Shown piece after piece: positions 36,228 through 44,968 of a stretch of DNA of 64,000 nucleotides. How positions within the stretch are numbered: the stretch's first letter is position 1; every line of letters begins with the position of its first letter. The notes under the pieces were generated by a model that saw only the letters and a program-made list of their open reading frames with translations, was not told the origin of the DNA and did no database searches. Source of the stretch: Enhydrobacter sp. (lineage in GTDB: Bacteria > Pseudomonadota > Alphaproteobacteria > Reyranellales > Reyranellaceae); the NCBI GenBank assembly GCA_025808875.1, contig CP075528.1:434001-498000 (forward strand), given 5' to 3'. The position numbers were made by a program, and so were the translations under genes.

Positions 36228-37016
36228 ATGACCTACAACACCATTCTCGTTGCCAGGACCGACAGCCTTGCGACCATCACGCTGAACGCGCCCGACAAGC
36301 TCAACGCCGTGTCGCGCCGGATGATCGCCGAGCTCAAGCAATGCTGGGAGGAATTGGCGGCCGACCAGGCCGTGCGTGCCGTGTTGCTGACCGGCGCCGG
36401 CCGCGGCTTCTGCGCCGGCGCCGACCTGGCCGACCCCGATCGCGATGCGGGCGCCACCGCCGATTCGGGCGCGGCCCTGGAGAAGTACTTCAATCCGGTC
36501 ATCCGGCTGATGCGCACCATCCCCAAGCCCGTCGTGTCGGCGGTGAACGGCGTCGCGGCGGGCGTCGGCATGAGCTTCGCGCTCGCCTCGGACATCGCCA
36601 TTGCGGCAAAGTCGGCGTCGTTCCTGCAGGCTTTCGCCCGCATCGGGCTCTTGCCCGACGGCGGCAGCACATGGTTCCTGCCGCGCCTCGTGGGCGACCA
36701 GCGGGCGAGGGCGCTCGCCATGCTGGCACCGCAGATCCCGGCCGAGACGGCCAGGGAATGGGGCCTGATCTGGGACGTCGTCGACGATACCGCCTTGATG
36801 CCGACGGCGACCGAACTGGCGCGCAAGCTCGCCGACGGCCCGACCCTGGCCCTGGCGAAGATCAAGTCGGCTCTCGGCCAGGCGAGCGGCAACGATCTGT
36901 CGCGCCAGCTCGACGTCGAGCGCGACTACCAGAGCCAGCTCGGCCGCAGCGAAGACTTCAAGGAAGGCGTCGCCGCCTTCCTCGCCAAGCGCAAGGCCAA
37001 CTTCAAGGGGAAATAG
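36228..37016 (+). CDS. Enoyl-CoA hydratase/isomerase (PaaG-like), tandem copy 2
   Basis: This is a 262-aa paralogue of the preceding gene, with ITLNAPDKLNAVSRRM, AVLLTGAGRGFCAGADLAD, VNGVAAGVGMSFALASDI and IGLLPDGGSTWFLPRLVG. Both copies end in an almost identical block around DFKEGVAAFLAKR. It is followed eight bases later by an SMP-30 gene on the same strand, so all three are probably cotranscribed. Confidence 0.9.
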   Translation: MTYNTILVARTDSLATITLNAPDKLNAVSRRMIAELKQCWEELAADQAVRAVLLTGAGRGFCAGADLADPDRDAGATADSGAALEKYFNPVIRLMRTIPKPVVSAVNGVAAGVGMSFALASDIAIAAKSASFLQAFARIGLLPDGGSTWFLPRLVGDQRARALAMLAPQIPAETAREWGLIWDVVDDTALMPTATELARKLADGPTLALAKIKSALGQASGNDLSRQLDVERDYQSQLGRSEDFKEGVAAFLAKRKANFKGK

Positions 37017-37024
37017 AGGACGCC

Positions 37025-37957
37025 ATGACGACGCCGCACAAGGAGATCACCTCCGGCCTGCTCTTTCCGGAAGGTCCGATCGCGATGCCCGACGGTTCGG
37101 TGATCCTGGTCGAGATCGCCCGCGAGACGCTCACGCGCATCACGCCCGACGGCAAGCACCATGTCGTCGCCAAGCTGGGCGGCGGTCCGAACGGCGCGGC
37201 CATGGGCCCCAACGGCAAGATCTACGTGACCAACAACGGCGGCTTCAACTGGATCAAGCGCCCGGACGGGCGGCTGTTCCCCGGCACGGCGCCCGACACC
37301 TACAAGGGCGGCTCGATCCAGGTGGTCGATCCCGAGACCGGCAAGTTCGAGACGCTCTACGAGTCATGCAACGGTCGCCGGCTGAACGGACCGAACGACC
37401 TCGTCTTCGACAAGGATGGCGGCTTCTGGTTCACCGACCTTGGCAAGACGCGCGAATACGACAGCGATCGCGGCGCCGTCTACTATGCCAAGGCCGACGG
37501 TTCGAAGATCGAGCAGAAGGTGTTTCCACTCGAGCGGCCGAACGGTTGCGGCCTGTCGCCTGACGAGAAGACGCTCTACGTGGTCGAGACGCCGACCGCG
37601 CGCCTGTGGTCGTTCGAACTGAGCGCTCCGGGCACCATCAAGGACGCCAACGGCCCCTATCGCGGCGAGAAGGGCCGGGTCGTCGCGGGTCTCGGCGGCT
37701 ACCAGATGTTCGATTCGCTGGCGGTCGATTCGGCGGGCCACGTCTGCGTCGCCACGCTCATCACCGGCGCGGTGTCCGACATCTCGCCGGACGGCAAGTC
37801 GGTGACGCAGTACAAGCTGCCCGATCCCATGGTCACCAACGTCTGCTTCGGCGGCGTGGACCTGCGCACGGCCTACGCCACGCTTTCCATGACCGGCAAG
37901 CTGGTGAGCTTCGAATGGCCACGGCCGGGGCTGAAGCTCAACTATCTGAACAAGTAG
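37025..37957 (+). CDS. SMP-30/gluconolactonase-family lactonase (second)
   Basis: This 310-aa beta-propeller has family blocks FPEGPIAMPDGSVILVE, NGRRLNGPNDLVFDKDGG followed by FWFTDLGKT, and ERPNGCGLSPDEKTLYV. The metal-binding Glu, Asn and Asp positions are all present. It is quite divergent from the SMP-30 protein at 15228-16172 and sits in a different operon, downstream of two crotonases. There is no signal peptide. It converges on malonyl-CoA decarboxylase with a four-base gap. Confidence 0.9.
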   Translation: MTTPHKEITSGLLFPEGPIAMPDGSVILVEIARETLTRITPDGKHHVVAKLGGGPNGAAMGPNGKIYVTNNGGFNWIKRPDGRLFPGTAPDTYKGGSIQVVDPETGKFETLYESCNGRRLNGPNDLVFDKDGGFWFTDLGKTREYDSDRGAVYYAKADGSKIEQKVFPLERPNGCGLSPDEKTLYVVETPTARLWSFELSAPGTIKDANGPYRGEKGRVVAGLGGYQMFDSLAVDSAGHVCVATLITGAVSDISPDGKSVTQYKLPDPMVTNVCFGGVDLRTAYATLSMTGKLVSFEWPRPGLKLNYLNK

Positions 37958-37961
37958 AGGG

Positions 37962-39356
37962 TCACGCCCGGGCGAGGGCGCGGACCTCGCGGCTGGCGAC
38001 GACCCGGCCGGTCGCGTAGGCCTCGTGGTTGGCGTCGACGTCGGCGAGCTTGTAGCGGTAGTTGACCATCATGGCGTAGGACTGCCTGAGCCCGTTGGCA
38101 CTGACGTCGGCGAGCCAGTTGAGGCGCTCGACGATGGCGCCGTTGCCGAGATGGAAGTGGGCCACCCGATCGAGCGCGCGACCCTTGTCGTCGGTACCGG
38201 CGAGGTAGCGCGCGGCCAGCCGCGTCAGGATCGGGCGCAGCGCCTTGTTGATGGCGGGCACTTCCCACCATACCGGCCGGTCGAGCAGCGATCGCACGGC
38301 GGCGGCGCCGGAGGCCTCGTTGGTGACAGGCACCAGCGACGCAATCTCGGCCTGGGTGAGCGCCGCGTCGCCTTCGTTCTTGAGCCGCGCGTCGATATGG
38401 TGGCGTAAACCGGGGATAGGCGACAGGGTCGCGAAGTCCTTGATGTTGGGCAGATCGGACGCCAACTGCTCGGCGACGCGCTTGATCAGGAAGTTGCCGA
38501 AGCTGATCCCCGCAAGGCCCTGCTGGCAATTGGAGATCGAGTAGAAGATCGCCGTGTCGGCGTGTCGGGGGTCGACGGTCTCGGCCTTGGCGTCGAGCAG
38601 GCGCTGGACGTTGCCCGCCATGCCGTCGACCAGGGCGACTTCGACGAAGATCAAGGGCTCATCCGGCATGCGCGGGTGAAAGAAGGCAAAGCAGCGGCGG
38701 TCCGAATCGAGACGGTTCTTCAGGTCGCGCCAGGAGCGGATGGCGTGGACGGCCTCGTAGGCGACGAGCTTCTCTAGCAACGCCGCCGAGGCGCGCCAAT
38801 CGATGCGCACCAGGTCGAGGAAGCCCACGTCGAACCAGGCCGCGAGCAGAGGACGGAGGTCATCGGCCAACGTGCGGGCCGCAGGTTCGCTCCTGCCCAG
38901 CGTCATCAACTCGGCGCGCAGATCGACCACGAACTTCACGCCCTGGGGCACGCCCACGAATTCGTGGAGCAGACGCACCGCCGGCGGCTCGAGCGCTTCG
39001 ATCAGAGACCGTGGCGACGCCTTCGACCCGCGCCAACGATCGACCTCGGCCAAGGCGGCGTCGCGGTCGAGACCATAGTCGCGCGCCAAGGTCAGCAGGA
39101 ACCTGCGCCGTCCGGTCGTCGTAAGCGACAGATAGGCCTGGCCGAGTTCCGCCGCCCGGGCGCGCCGCGCCGTCTCGCCGCCCTTGCCCTCGAGGCAGGC
39201 TTCGATGCGGCTCTTGAGGCGCGGCACATCGTCGTCCGGCAGGTCGGGACGCAGTGGCGCACCCACCACTTCGCGCGCGCCACGCGCGGTCTCGACGAAG
39301 GCACTGCGCAATCGGTCGAGGGTGCGATCGAGGGTGTCGGAGAACGGGAGGGCCAT
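37962..39356 (-). CDS. Malonyl-CoA decarboxylase
   Basis: This 464-aa protein matches malonyl-CoA decarboxylase (MatA/MLYCD type), which converts malonyl-CoA to acetyl-CoA and CO2. The helical N-terminal domain covers about 1-170. The acetyltransferase-like C-terminal domain shows FFHPRMPDEPLIFVEVAL, FYSISNCQQGLAGISFGNFL and FATLSPIPGLRHHID, where the catalytic Ser/His region lies. Near the C-terminus NWLADVSANGLRQSYAMMVN and a YATG segment fit the family. No malonate transporter or MatB/MatC is adjacent. Confidence 0.93.
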   Translation of the reverse strand: MALPFSDTLDRTLDRLRSAFVETARGAREVVGAPLRPDLPDDDVPRLKSRIEACLEGKGGETARRARAAELGQAYLSLTTTGRRRFLLTLARDYGLDRDAALAEVDRWRGSKASPRSLIEALEPPAVRLLHEFVGVPQGVKFVVDLRAELMTLGRSEPAARTLADDLRPLLAAWFDVGFLDLVRIDWRASAALLEKLVAYEAVHAIRSWRDLKNRLDSDRRCFAFFHPRMPDEPLIFVEVALVDGMAGNVQRLLDAKAETVDPRHADTAIFYSISNCQQGLAGISFGNFLIKRVAEQLASDLPNIKDFATLSPIPGLRHHIDARLKNEGDAALTQAEIASLVPVTNEASGAAAVRSLLDRPVWWEVPAINKALRPILTRLAARYLAGTDDKGRALDRVAHFHLGNGAIVERLNWLADVSANGLRQSYAMMVNYRYKLADVDANHEAYATGRVVASREVRALARA

Positions 39357-39412
39357 GCACCGATTATGTCACGGCAATCGTGTCGCTCCAGTGGCGGCGC
39401 ATGAACGTGCCT

Positions 39413-40045
39413 TCAGGCCTTGCTCAGGCTGTTCCACAAATACCAACAGGCCACGGTGCGGTAGGGGCGCCAGCGCTCGGCGGCTCGCCGCAGCGTCTCG
39501 GGCGAGGGCAGGCTGCGCTTGCGGAAAGTCGCTGCGAAGGCCTTGCGCAGGCTGTAGTCGCCGAGCGGCAGCACATCGGGGCGTCCCAGGTTGAACATCA
39601 GGAACATTTCGGCGCTCCAGCGTCCGATGCCGTGCACCGCCGTCAGCCGGTCGATGATCTCCTCGTCGTCCAGCCTGCGGGCCGCGGCGAGGCTCGGGAT
39701 TTCACCCGACGCGGCGCGCCGGGCGAGATCGCGCAGGGACTTGAGTTTGGGGCGGGAGATCCCGCAGCTGCGGATGCTGGCGTCGCTGAGGGCGAGCAGC
39801 CGTTCCGCCGACATGCCGCGGGCGCCACGCGGGAAGTGGCCGCACAGCCGTCCAAAGATCGTGGCCGCTGCCTTGTTGGAGAGCTGCTGGTACACGATGG
39901 CCTCGGCAAGGGCGACGAACACGCTCCGTCGGGCCTTGAGCTCCATCGCGAACGGTCCGGAAGCTGCGATGAGTGTGGCCAGGGCAGGATCGGCCGCATT
40001 GAGATGCGCTACCGCCACCGCCGGTTCGAAGCCGAACTCAGCCAT
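39413..40045 (-). CDS. DNA-3-methyladenine glycosylase (AlkA-type HhH-GPD)
   Basis: This 210-aa base-excision glycosylase removes alkylated purines. The helix-hairpin-helix is LTAVHGIGRWSAEMFLMF and the catalytic aspartate lies about 20 residues on, in LPLGDYSLRKAF. EAIVYQQLSNKAAATIFGRL is the usual N-terminal segment. It lacks the larger N-terminal domain of E. coli AlkA. Its start overlaps the end of the ogt gene by eight bases, forming an alkylation-repair pair. Confidence 0.93.
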   Translation of the reverse strand: MAEFGFEPAVAVAHLNAADPALATLIAASGPFAMELKARRSVFVALAEAIVYQQLSNKAAATIFGRLCGHFPRGARGMSAERLLALSDASIRSCGISRPKLKSLRDLARRAASGEIPSLAAARRLDDEEIIDRLTAVHGIGRWSAEMFLMFNLGRPDVLPLGDYSLRKAFAATFRKRSLPSPETLRRAAERWRPYRTVACWYLWNSLSKA

Positions 40046-40601
40046 TGTGCGGCGCTCGGCCGACGAACAATGGGCCGGCACTCAGGGCAGCAGCGGCCTC
40101 GATTTCCAGGATACGTCGCTTGGTGACTACGCCGCCGGCGGCCGAGAAGCCGCCCATCTTGCCGTCGGCGCCAAGCACCCGGTGGCACGGCACGATGATG
40201 GCAACGGGATTTCGGCCGAGCGCCTGACCGACTTCGCGCGCTTCGTGCGGCACGCCGAGGCGCCTTGCGATCTCGCCGTAGGTGATTGTCTGGCCGGCCG
40301 GAACGCTGCGTGCCACGTCATAGACCTCGCGGTGGAAGTCGGGCACCGACGAAAGGTCGAGTTCGATGTCGCCCAGGTCGATCCGCTCGCCGCGCAGGAG
40401 AGCCACGACACGGTCGATCGCCCGCTGGATGTCGGGCGCCGGCATCGACTCTCGCGCTCCGGGCCAGCGCTTGAGGGCCCGGCGACGGGTGCTTGCGGGC
40501 GTGGACTCGGGCAACTGCAGGCCGGCGATGCGCTGCCCGGTCCAGCGAACGGCGCAAGCGCCGATTGGCGTGTCGAAGAGGGCAAAGAAATGCAGGGTCA
40601 T
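40038..40601 (-). CDS. ogt: Methylated-DNA-[protein]-cysteine S-methyltransferase
   Basis: This suicide repair protein transfers alkyl groups from O6-alkylguanine to its own cysteine. The active site IVPCHRVLGADGKMGGF is intact, preceded by the helix-turn-helix segment TITYGEIARRLGVPHEAREVG. At 187 aa it lacks the Ada regulatory domain and resembles Ogt. The ATG at 40601 (MTLHFFALFDTPIG) is preferred over 40616. It is cotranscribed with the alkA-type gene. Confidence 0.95.
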   Translation of the reverse strand: MTLHFFALFDTPIGACAVRWTGQRIAGLQLPESTPASTRRRALKRWPGARESMPAPDIQRAIDRVVALLRGERIDLGDIELDLSSVPDFHREVYDVARSVPAGQTITYGEIARRLGVPHEAREVGQALGRNPVAIIVPCHRVLGADGKMGGFSAAGGVVTKRRILEIEAAAALSAGPLFVGRAPHNG

Positions 40602-40652
40602 GGCGCGATGGTCCATATAACCTGTAATGTGGTCAAGTGGGTTCGATCTGAC

Positions 40653-40670
40653 CTGTCACAAAAGCAGCAT
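40653..40670 (+). promoter_or_regulatory. Weak PHO-box-like site upstream of btaA
   Basis: CTGTCAC, a four-base spacer, then GCAGCAT. The first half fits the PhoB half-site CTGTCAT at six of seven positions, the second at only three of seven. BtaA genes are usually induced by phosphate starvation, which is why the site is noted; on sequence alone it is no better than chance. Confidence 0.2.
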
Positions 40671-40684
40671 CGAGCCTTGATACC

Positions 40685-41950
40685 TTGGGTGCGTCGCATC
40701 GTTCCGGGGGCCCTGGATTGGCCAGTCCGCAGGCACAGGTCCGTCTCCGTCTGAAGGAATCCGTTCGCCGCAGCCGGATGCTGTCCCCTGAGGGGTTGCT
40801 CGAGTGGCTTTTCGAGAGGCTTTTCCGCGGCCTGGTCTACGCGCAGATCTGGAAAGACCCGGCGGTCGATCTCGACGCTCTCGCGCTGACGCCAAATTGC
40901 CGAGTGATCGCCATCGCCTCGGGCGGCTGCAATGTCCTGTCCTACCTGACGGCTGCTCCGGGCCGAATCACGGCGCTCGACCTCAGTCCGGCGCACGTCG
41001 CACTCAATCGGCTGAAACTGGCAGCGGCGAGCCGACTGCCGTCCTGGGAGGCGTTCCATCGCTTTTTCGGCGCGGCCGACTCCGATGCCAACGTCGTCGC
41101 CTACGATCGGCTGATCGCGCCGCATCTCGATCGGGCCAGCCGTCGCTATTGGGAAGGCCGCAGCCTGTTCCAGCTTGGTCGTCGGCGTATCTCGATCTTT
41201 GCCAGATGCGCCCATCGGCATGGGGTGTTGGGCCGCTTCATTGGCCTCGGGCACCTCGCCGCCCGGTTGCACGGCGTCGATCCGCGACTTCTGTTGAGCG
41301 CGCAGACTCTCGAAGAGCAACGCCGCTTCTTCGAGGTGATGTTGGCTCCCTTGTTCGACAAGCCGTCGATACGTTGGGTGACTTCCAGCCGGCTTTCACT
41401 GTACGGATTGGGTATTCCGCCCGCGCAATATGACGAGCTCGCGCAGGGGCGCGACATGCACCGCGTACTGCGCGCACGCGTGGAGCGCCTCGCCTGTGGC
41501 TTCAGTCTCGAGCAGAACTACTTCGCCTGGCAGGCCTTCGGCAGAGGCTACCCGAGCGGCCCCCGCGGACCCCTGCCTCCCTATCTTCGTCCCGAGCACT
41601 TCGACACCATCCGTTCCAGGGTCGACAGGGTCGAGGTCCTCAATCGCTCCTTCACGGAGTATCTCGCATCCTGCCCCGATTCGTCGTGCGATCGGTATGT
41701 TCTCCTCGATGCTCAGGACTGGATGACCGACGATCAGCTCGACGCCCTGTGGAGGGAGATCGGTCGCACGGCGCGACCTGAGGCGCGGGTGATCTTCCGC
41801 ACTGCCGCCGAACCGTCGCTGCTGCCCGGCCGACTGGCGCCGGATTTGCTGTCGCGCTGGCACTATGAGGCGGAGTTGTCAGCAGCGCTGTCGGCGCGTG
41901 ACCGTTCGGCCATTTATGGCGGCTTCCACCTCTACGTATTGAAGTCGTGA
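40685..41950 (+). CDS. btaA: Betaine-lipid synthase BtaA (DUF3419)
   Basis: BtaA transfers the 3-amino-3-carboxypropyl group of S-adenosylmethionine to diacylglycerol, giving diacylglyceryl-homoserine, the first step to the phosphorus-free lipid DGTS. The family segments are present: LFRGLVYAQIWKDPAVD, the SAM site VIAIASGGCNVLSYLTA with ALDLSPAHVALNRLKLAA, LEQNYFAWQAFGR, and RYVLLDAQDWMTDDQLDALW near the C-terminus. The gene looks intact. The start is uncertain: TTG at 40685 (421 aa) or ATG at 40778 (390 aa). It overlaps btaB by four bases (GTGA). Confidence 0.9.
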   Translation: MGASHRSGGPGLASPQAQVRLRLKESVRRSRMLSPEGLLEWLFERLFRGLVYAQIWKDPAVDLDALALTPNCRVIAIASGGCNVLSYLTAAPGRITALDLSPAHVALNRLKLAAASRLPSWEAFHRFFGAADSDANVVAYDRLIAPHLDRASRRYWEGRSLFQLGRRRISIFARCAHRHGVLGRFIGLGHLAARLHGVDPRLLLSAQTLEEQRRFFEVMLAPLFDKPSIRWVTSSRLSLYGLGIPPAQYDELAQGRDMHRVLRARVERLACGFSLEQNYFAWQAFGRGYPSGPRGPLPPYLRPEHFDTIRSRVDRVEVLNRSFTEYLASCPDSSCDRYVLLDAQDWMTDDQLDALWREIGRTARPEARVIFRTAAEPSLLPGRLAPDLLSRWHYEAELSAALSARDRSAIYGGFHLYVLKS

Positions 41951-42585
41951 ACATCGCCGGCCCTGCAACGACGATGGACCGGCTTTATCGTTTTCAGCGT
42001 CACATCTACGATCCGACCCGCAAATACTATCTCCTGGGGCGCGACCGATTGATCGAGGGCCTCGCCCCGCCGCCTGGCGGGGCGGTGCTGGAGATCGGCT
42101 GCGGCACGGCCCGCAACCTGCTGTGGGCCGCCCGTCTCTATCCCGAGGCCGTCTGTTACGGCATCGACGTCTCGCGTGAGATGCTCGTGACTGCCAGTCG
42201 GCGAGTCGAGCGATCGGGTCTCGCCCGACGCGTCGAACTGGCGTGGGCGGACGCCACGACATTCGATCCGGGCGCGACATTCGGGCGTTCGGACTTTTCT
42301 CGGATTTTCTTCTCCTACAGCCTCTCCATGATCCCGGACTAGACAGTAGCGCTGGAACGAGCGAGTGCCTTGCTGTCGCCAGAAGGCGAGTTGCACATCG
42401 TCGATTTCGGTCGCCTGGAGCGACTGCCGGTTTCGCTCCGGAGAAACCTGCGGAACTGGCTCGGTTTGTTCGGTGTCGTGCCGAGAGACGGACTGGAAGC
42501 TCGCCTTTCAGCACTTGCAGTTCGGTTCGTCGTCGACCATCCGTTCCGGGGCTACGCCCAGCTGGCAGTCTGCCGTCGCCATTGA
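41947..42585 (+). pseudogene. btaB: BtaB N-methyltransferase interrupted by one amber codon
   Basis: BtaB trimethylates diacylglyceryl-homoserine to DGTS. The SAM site is VLEIGCGTARNLLWAARL, with YGIDVSREML and IFFSYSLSMIPD following. Directly after SMIPD comes TAG (42340-42342); the same frame then continues with TVALERASALLSPEGELHIVDFG to a proper end at 42585. The homologous position is normally a tryptophan (SMIPDW), so a TGG to TAG change explains it. Without the stop the gene would encode about 211 aa, normal for BtaB. Both halves are otherwise well preserved, so the mutation is recent, a sequencing error, or suppressed. Confidence 0.85.
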
Positions 42586-42622
42586 GCAAGGCAGGCCTGC
42601 CGCAGGGGCATTGGCAATGCAG

Positions 42623-42643
42623 GCGACCGGTGCTACCGGTCGC
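42623..42643. repeat. Perfect inverted repeat between btaB and pcaF
   Basis: The nine-base arms GCGACCGGT (42623-42631) and ACCGGTCGC (42635-42643) are separated by three bases. No T-tract follows. A 12-base palindrome GGCAGGCCTGCC lies about 20 bases upstream. It could be a transcript end or a protein-binding site. Confidence 0.5.
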
Positions 42644-42671
42644 CGACGGCCGTGACCCGGGAGCTCCAACG

Positions 42672-43874
42672 ATGACCGAAGCCTATATCTGCGATGCCAT
42701 CCGTACGCCCGTCGGGCGCTACAATGGCGGCCTCGCCGCGGTTCGTGTCGACGATTTGGCCGCGCATCCGATCAAGGCGCTGATGCAGCGGAACGGTTCC
42801 GTCGACTGGGGCTCCGTCGACGACGTCATCTATGGTTGCGTCAACCAGGCCGGAGAGGACAATCGCAACGTCGCGCGGATGGCGGGCCTGCTCGCCGGCC
42901 TGCCCGTGGAGGTGGCCGGTGCCACCGTCAATCGCCTGTGCGGTTCCGGCCTCGAGGCTGCGGGCCACGCGGCGCGCGCCGTCAAGCTCGGCGAGGCCGA
43001 CATGATGATCGCCGGCGGCGTCGAGGGCATGACCCGGTCTCCCTATGTCATGGGCAAACCGGAAGGGCCGTTCGATCGAGGCATGAAGCTCGAAGACACC
43101 GTGCTGGGCTGGCGGTTCGTCAATCCCAAGATGAAGGCGGCCTACGGGATCGATCCGATGGGCCAAACGGCCGAGAACGTCGCCACCGAACACCAGATCA
43201 GTCGGACCGATCAGGATCACTTCGCCTACCGCAGCCAGCGCCGCTGCAAGGCCGCGCAGGATCGCGGGTTCTTCGACAAGGAGATCGTCAAGGTCTGCGT
43301 CAAGAAGGGCAAGGCGGAGATCGTCGTCGACAAGGACGAGCATCCGCGCGGCGACACCACGATGGAGATCCTGTCCAAGCTGCCGGCGGCCTTTCGCGAC
43401 GGCGGCTCGGTCACCGCCGGCAACTCATCGGGCATCAACGACGGCGCCTGCGCCATGATCATCGCGTCCGAGGCGGCAGCCAGAGCCAACGGCCTGACGC
43501 CGCGCGCGCGCATTCTCGGTGCCGTGTCGGCTGGCGTGCCGCCGCGCGTCATGGGCATCGGGCCGGTTCCGGCGACGCAGAAGCTTCTCGCCAAGCTCGG
43601 CCTGTCGATCGGGGACTTCGACGTCGTCGAGCTCAACGAGGCGTTCGCCGCGCAGGCCCTCGCCGTGCTGCGTCAGCTCGGTCTGCCCGACGACGCCGAG
43701 CAGGTGAACCCGAACGGCGGCGCCATCGCCCTCGGCCACCCGCTCGGTGCGTCGGGTGGCCGCCTGATGATCACGGCCCTCAACCAGCTCGAGGCCACTG
43801 GCGGCAAGCGCGCGCTCTGCACCATGTGCATCGGCGTCGGCCAGGGCATCGCGCTCGCGCTGGAGCGGGTTTAG
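42672..43874 (+). CDS. pcaF: 3-oxoadipyl-CoA thiolase (acetyl-CoA acetyltransferase family)
   Basis: This 400-aa thiolase has the length and details of PcaF, which cleaves 3-oxoadipyl-CoA to acetyl-CoA and succinyl-CoA in the beta-ketoadipate pathway. The nucleophile is Cys90 in TVNRLCGSGLEA; SPYVMGKPEGPFDR, GGAIALGHPLGASGGRLM (His) and CTMCIGVGQGIAL (second Cys) follow. N-terminal DAIRTPVGRYNGGLA is also PcaF-like. No other pca genes are nearby, so a general beta-ketothiolase role is possible. Confidence 0.87.
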   Translation: MTEAYICDAIRTPVGRYNGGLAAVRVDDLAAHPIKALMQRNGSVDWGSVDDVIYGCVNQAGEDNRNVARMAGLLAGLPVEVAGATVNRLCGSGLEAAGHAARAVKLGEADMMIAGGVEGMTRSPYVMGKPEGPFDRGMKLEDTVLGWRFVNPKMKAAYGIDPMGQTAENVATEHQISRTDQDHFAYRSQRRCKAAQDRGFFDKEIVKVCVKKGKAEIVVDKDEHPRGDTTMEILSKLPAAFRDGGSVTAGNSSGINDGACAMIIASEAAARANGLTPRARILGAVSAGVPPRVMGIGPVPATQKLLAKLGLSIGDFDVVELNEAFAAQALAVLRQLGLPDDAEQVNPNGGAIALGHPLGASGGRLMITALNQLEATGGKRALCTMCIGVGQGIALALERV

Positions 43875-43900
43875 CCGCACGGCATAGCCGCGGCTTCGCT

Positions 43901-44875
43901 CTACCCAGGGCTGCCAGTCGTTGACTTGGGATCGACGGACTGCGGAGCGGTTAGAAGCTGGTGTTGCAGAATCATGATCTGCCGCGAGATGTCTGCATTG
44001 GTGTCGTGGAGACGTCTGGCGGCGTCGGGCCCCTTGGTGATGTCGTTCGGATCACCTTTCAGCTTTTCTATTTGCGCTACATTGTCGGCCTGCATTTTTC
44101 GTAGCAAGTTGATGCGTTGCTCAATTCCGGCGGCGGTATCGCTGAACCTGACCGTCGTATCCGTGAGCGAAGCCAGCGCCCAAGTGAACGAGCAATAGTG
44201 ATTGTAGCGCTCTACGTCACCGACCGCGGCTTCGGCGGTATACTCGCTGAGGCCGACGATTTCGCGCGGCTTGGTGATGTCCGTTGGCTGTTTCATCCGT
44301 TTCGCCGTGATTTCTTTGAGTTTCTCCGGGCGCGTGTCGTTGATCTTCCTTACTACCGCGGGCGCGACGAACTTTTGGTAGATGTCGGCGTTGAAGTGGG
44401 ACCTCGTCCCGGACGCTATTGCACCCAGTGCAGCCAGTATGTTCGTGGCAGGCGCAACCACGATGGCCGCTGTTGCCGAGAGTCCTGTCGTCACCGTGTT
44501 CAACGCCAGGTTTGTGCCGGCCTGAGTTGAGACGATGCCGGCTTGGTGCTGTTCGCATTTCTTTTCGGACAGTGCGAGCAGGTGATCTTGAAGCCTGTCT
44601 CGAAGCACTGGATCGCGAGTTCGTTGAATCTTGGCGAGCGTTGCCTCAGGACATGTGCCGTTGCTGGCACGGTCGGCCGGTATGCAGTCGCGCCACAGGA
44701 CGAAGGGACCATCATCCGGAATATTCGCCGGTCGGCCGCTCGCATCCTGAGTGACGACCGCATCGGTCGTATACTGATCTTCGAGCCAGGCACACGCGCC
44801 CAAGTTGATTGGTGCGATCATGACAAGACACACCGACAGGCGCTGCAAGGCAGCGCCGATTCGCATCTGATGCAT
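43901..44875 (-). CDS. Lipoprotein of unknown function, 324 aa
   Basis: The N-terminus ends in a lipobox (INLGAC, cysteine near residue 28), so this is probably a membrane-anchored lipoprotein. The mature part has a hydrophobic, small-residue segment of about 40 residues (GLSATAAIVVAPATNIL onwards), which could be a membrane hairpin, and a C-terminal third that looks coiled-coil (IEQRINLLRKMQADNVAQIE). I do not recognise the family. The gene is visibly less GC-rich than its neighbours and uses rarer codons, hinting at horizontal acquisition. An alternative start lies three codons in. Confidence 0.75.
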   Translation of the reverse strand: MHQMRIGAALQRLSVCLVMIAPINLGACAWLEDQYTTDAVVTQDASGRPANIPDDGPFVLWRDCIPADRASNGTCPEATLAKIQRTRDPVLRDRLQDHLLALSEKKCEQHQAGIVSTQAGTNLALNTVTTGLSATAAIVVAPATNILAALGAIASGTRSHFNADIYQKFVAPAVVRKINDTRPEKLKEITAKRMKQPTDITKPREIVGLSEYTAEAAVGDVERYNHYCSFTWALASLTDTTVRFSDTAAGIEQRINLLRKMQADNVAQIEKLKGDPNDITKGPDAARRLHDTNADISRQIMILQHQLLTAPQSVDPKSTTGSPG

Positions 44876-44968
44876 ATTTCCCCTCCGTGGCGGACGCCCC
44901 CCGGCGCCGGTCTATGCCACGGTGTCCACGCTCACGGGTTGAATATGCAGAGTCAATGTGCATTCCCG

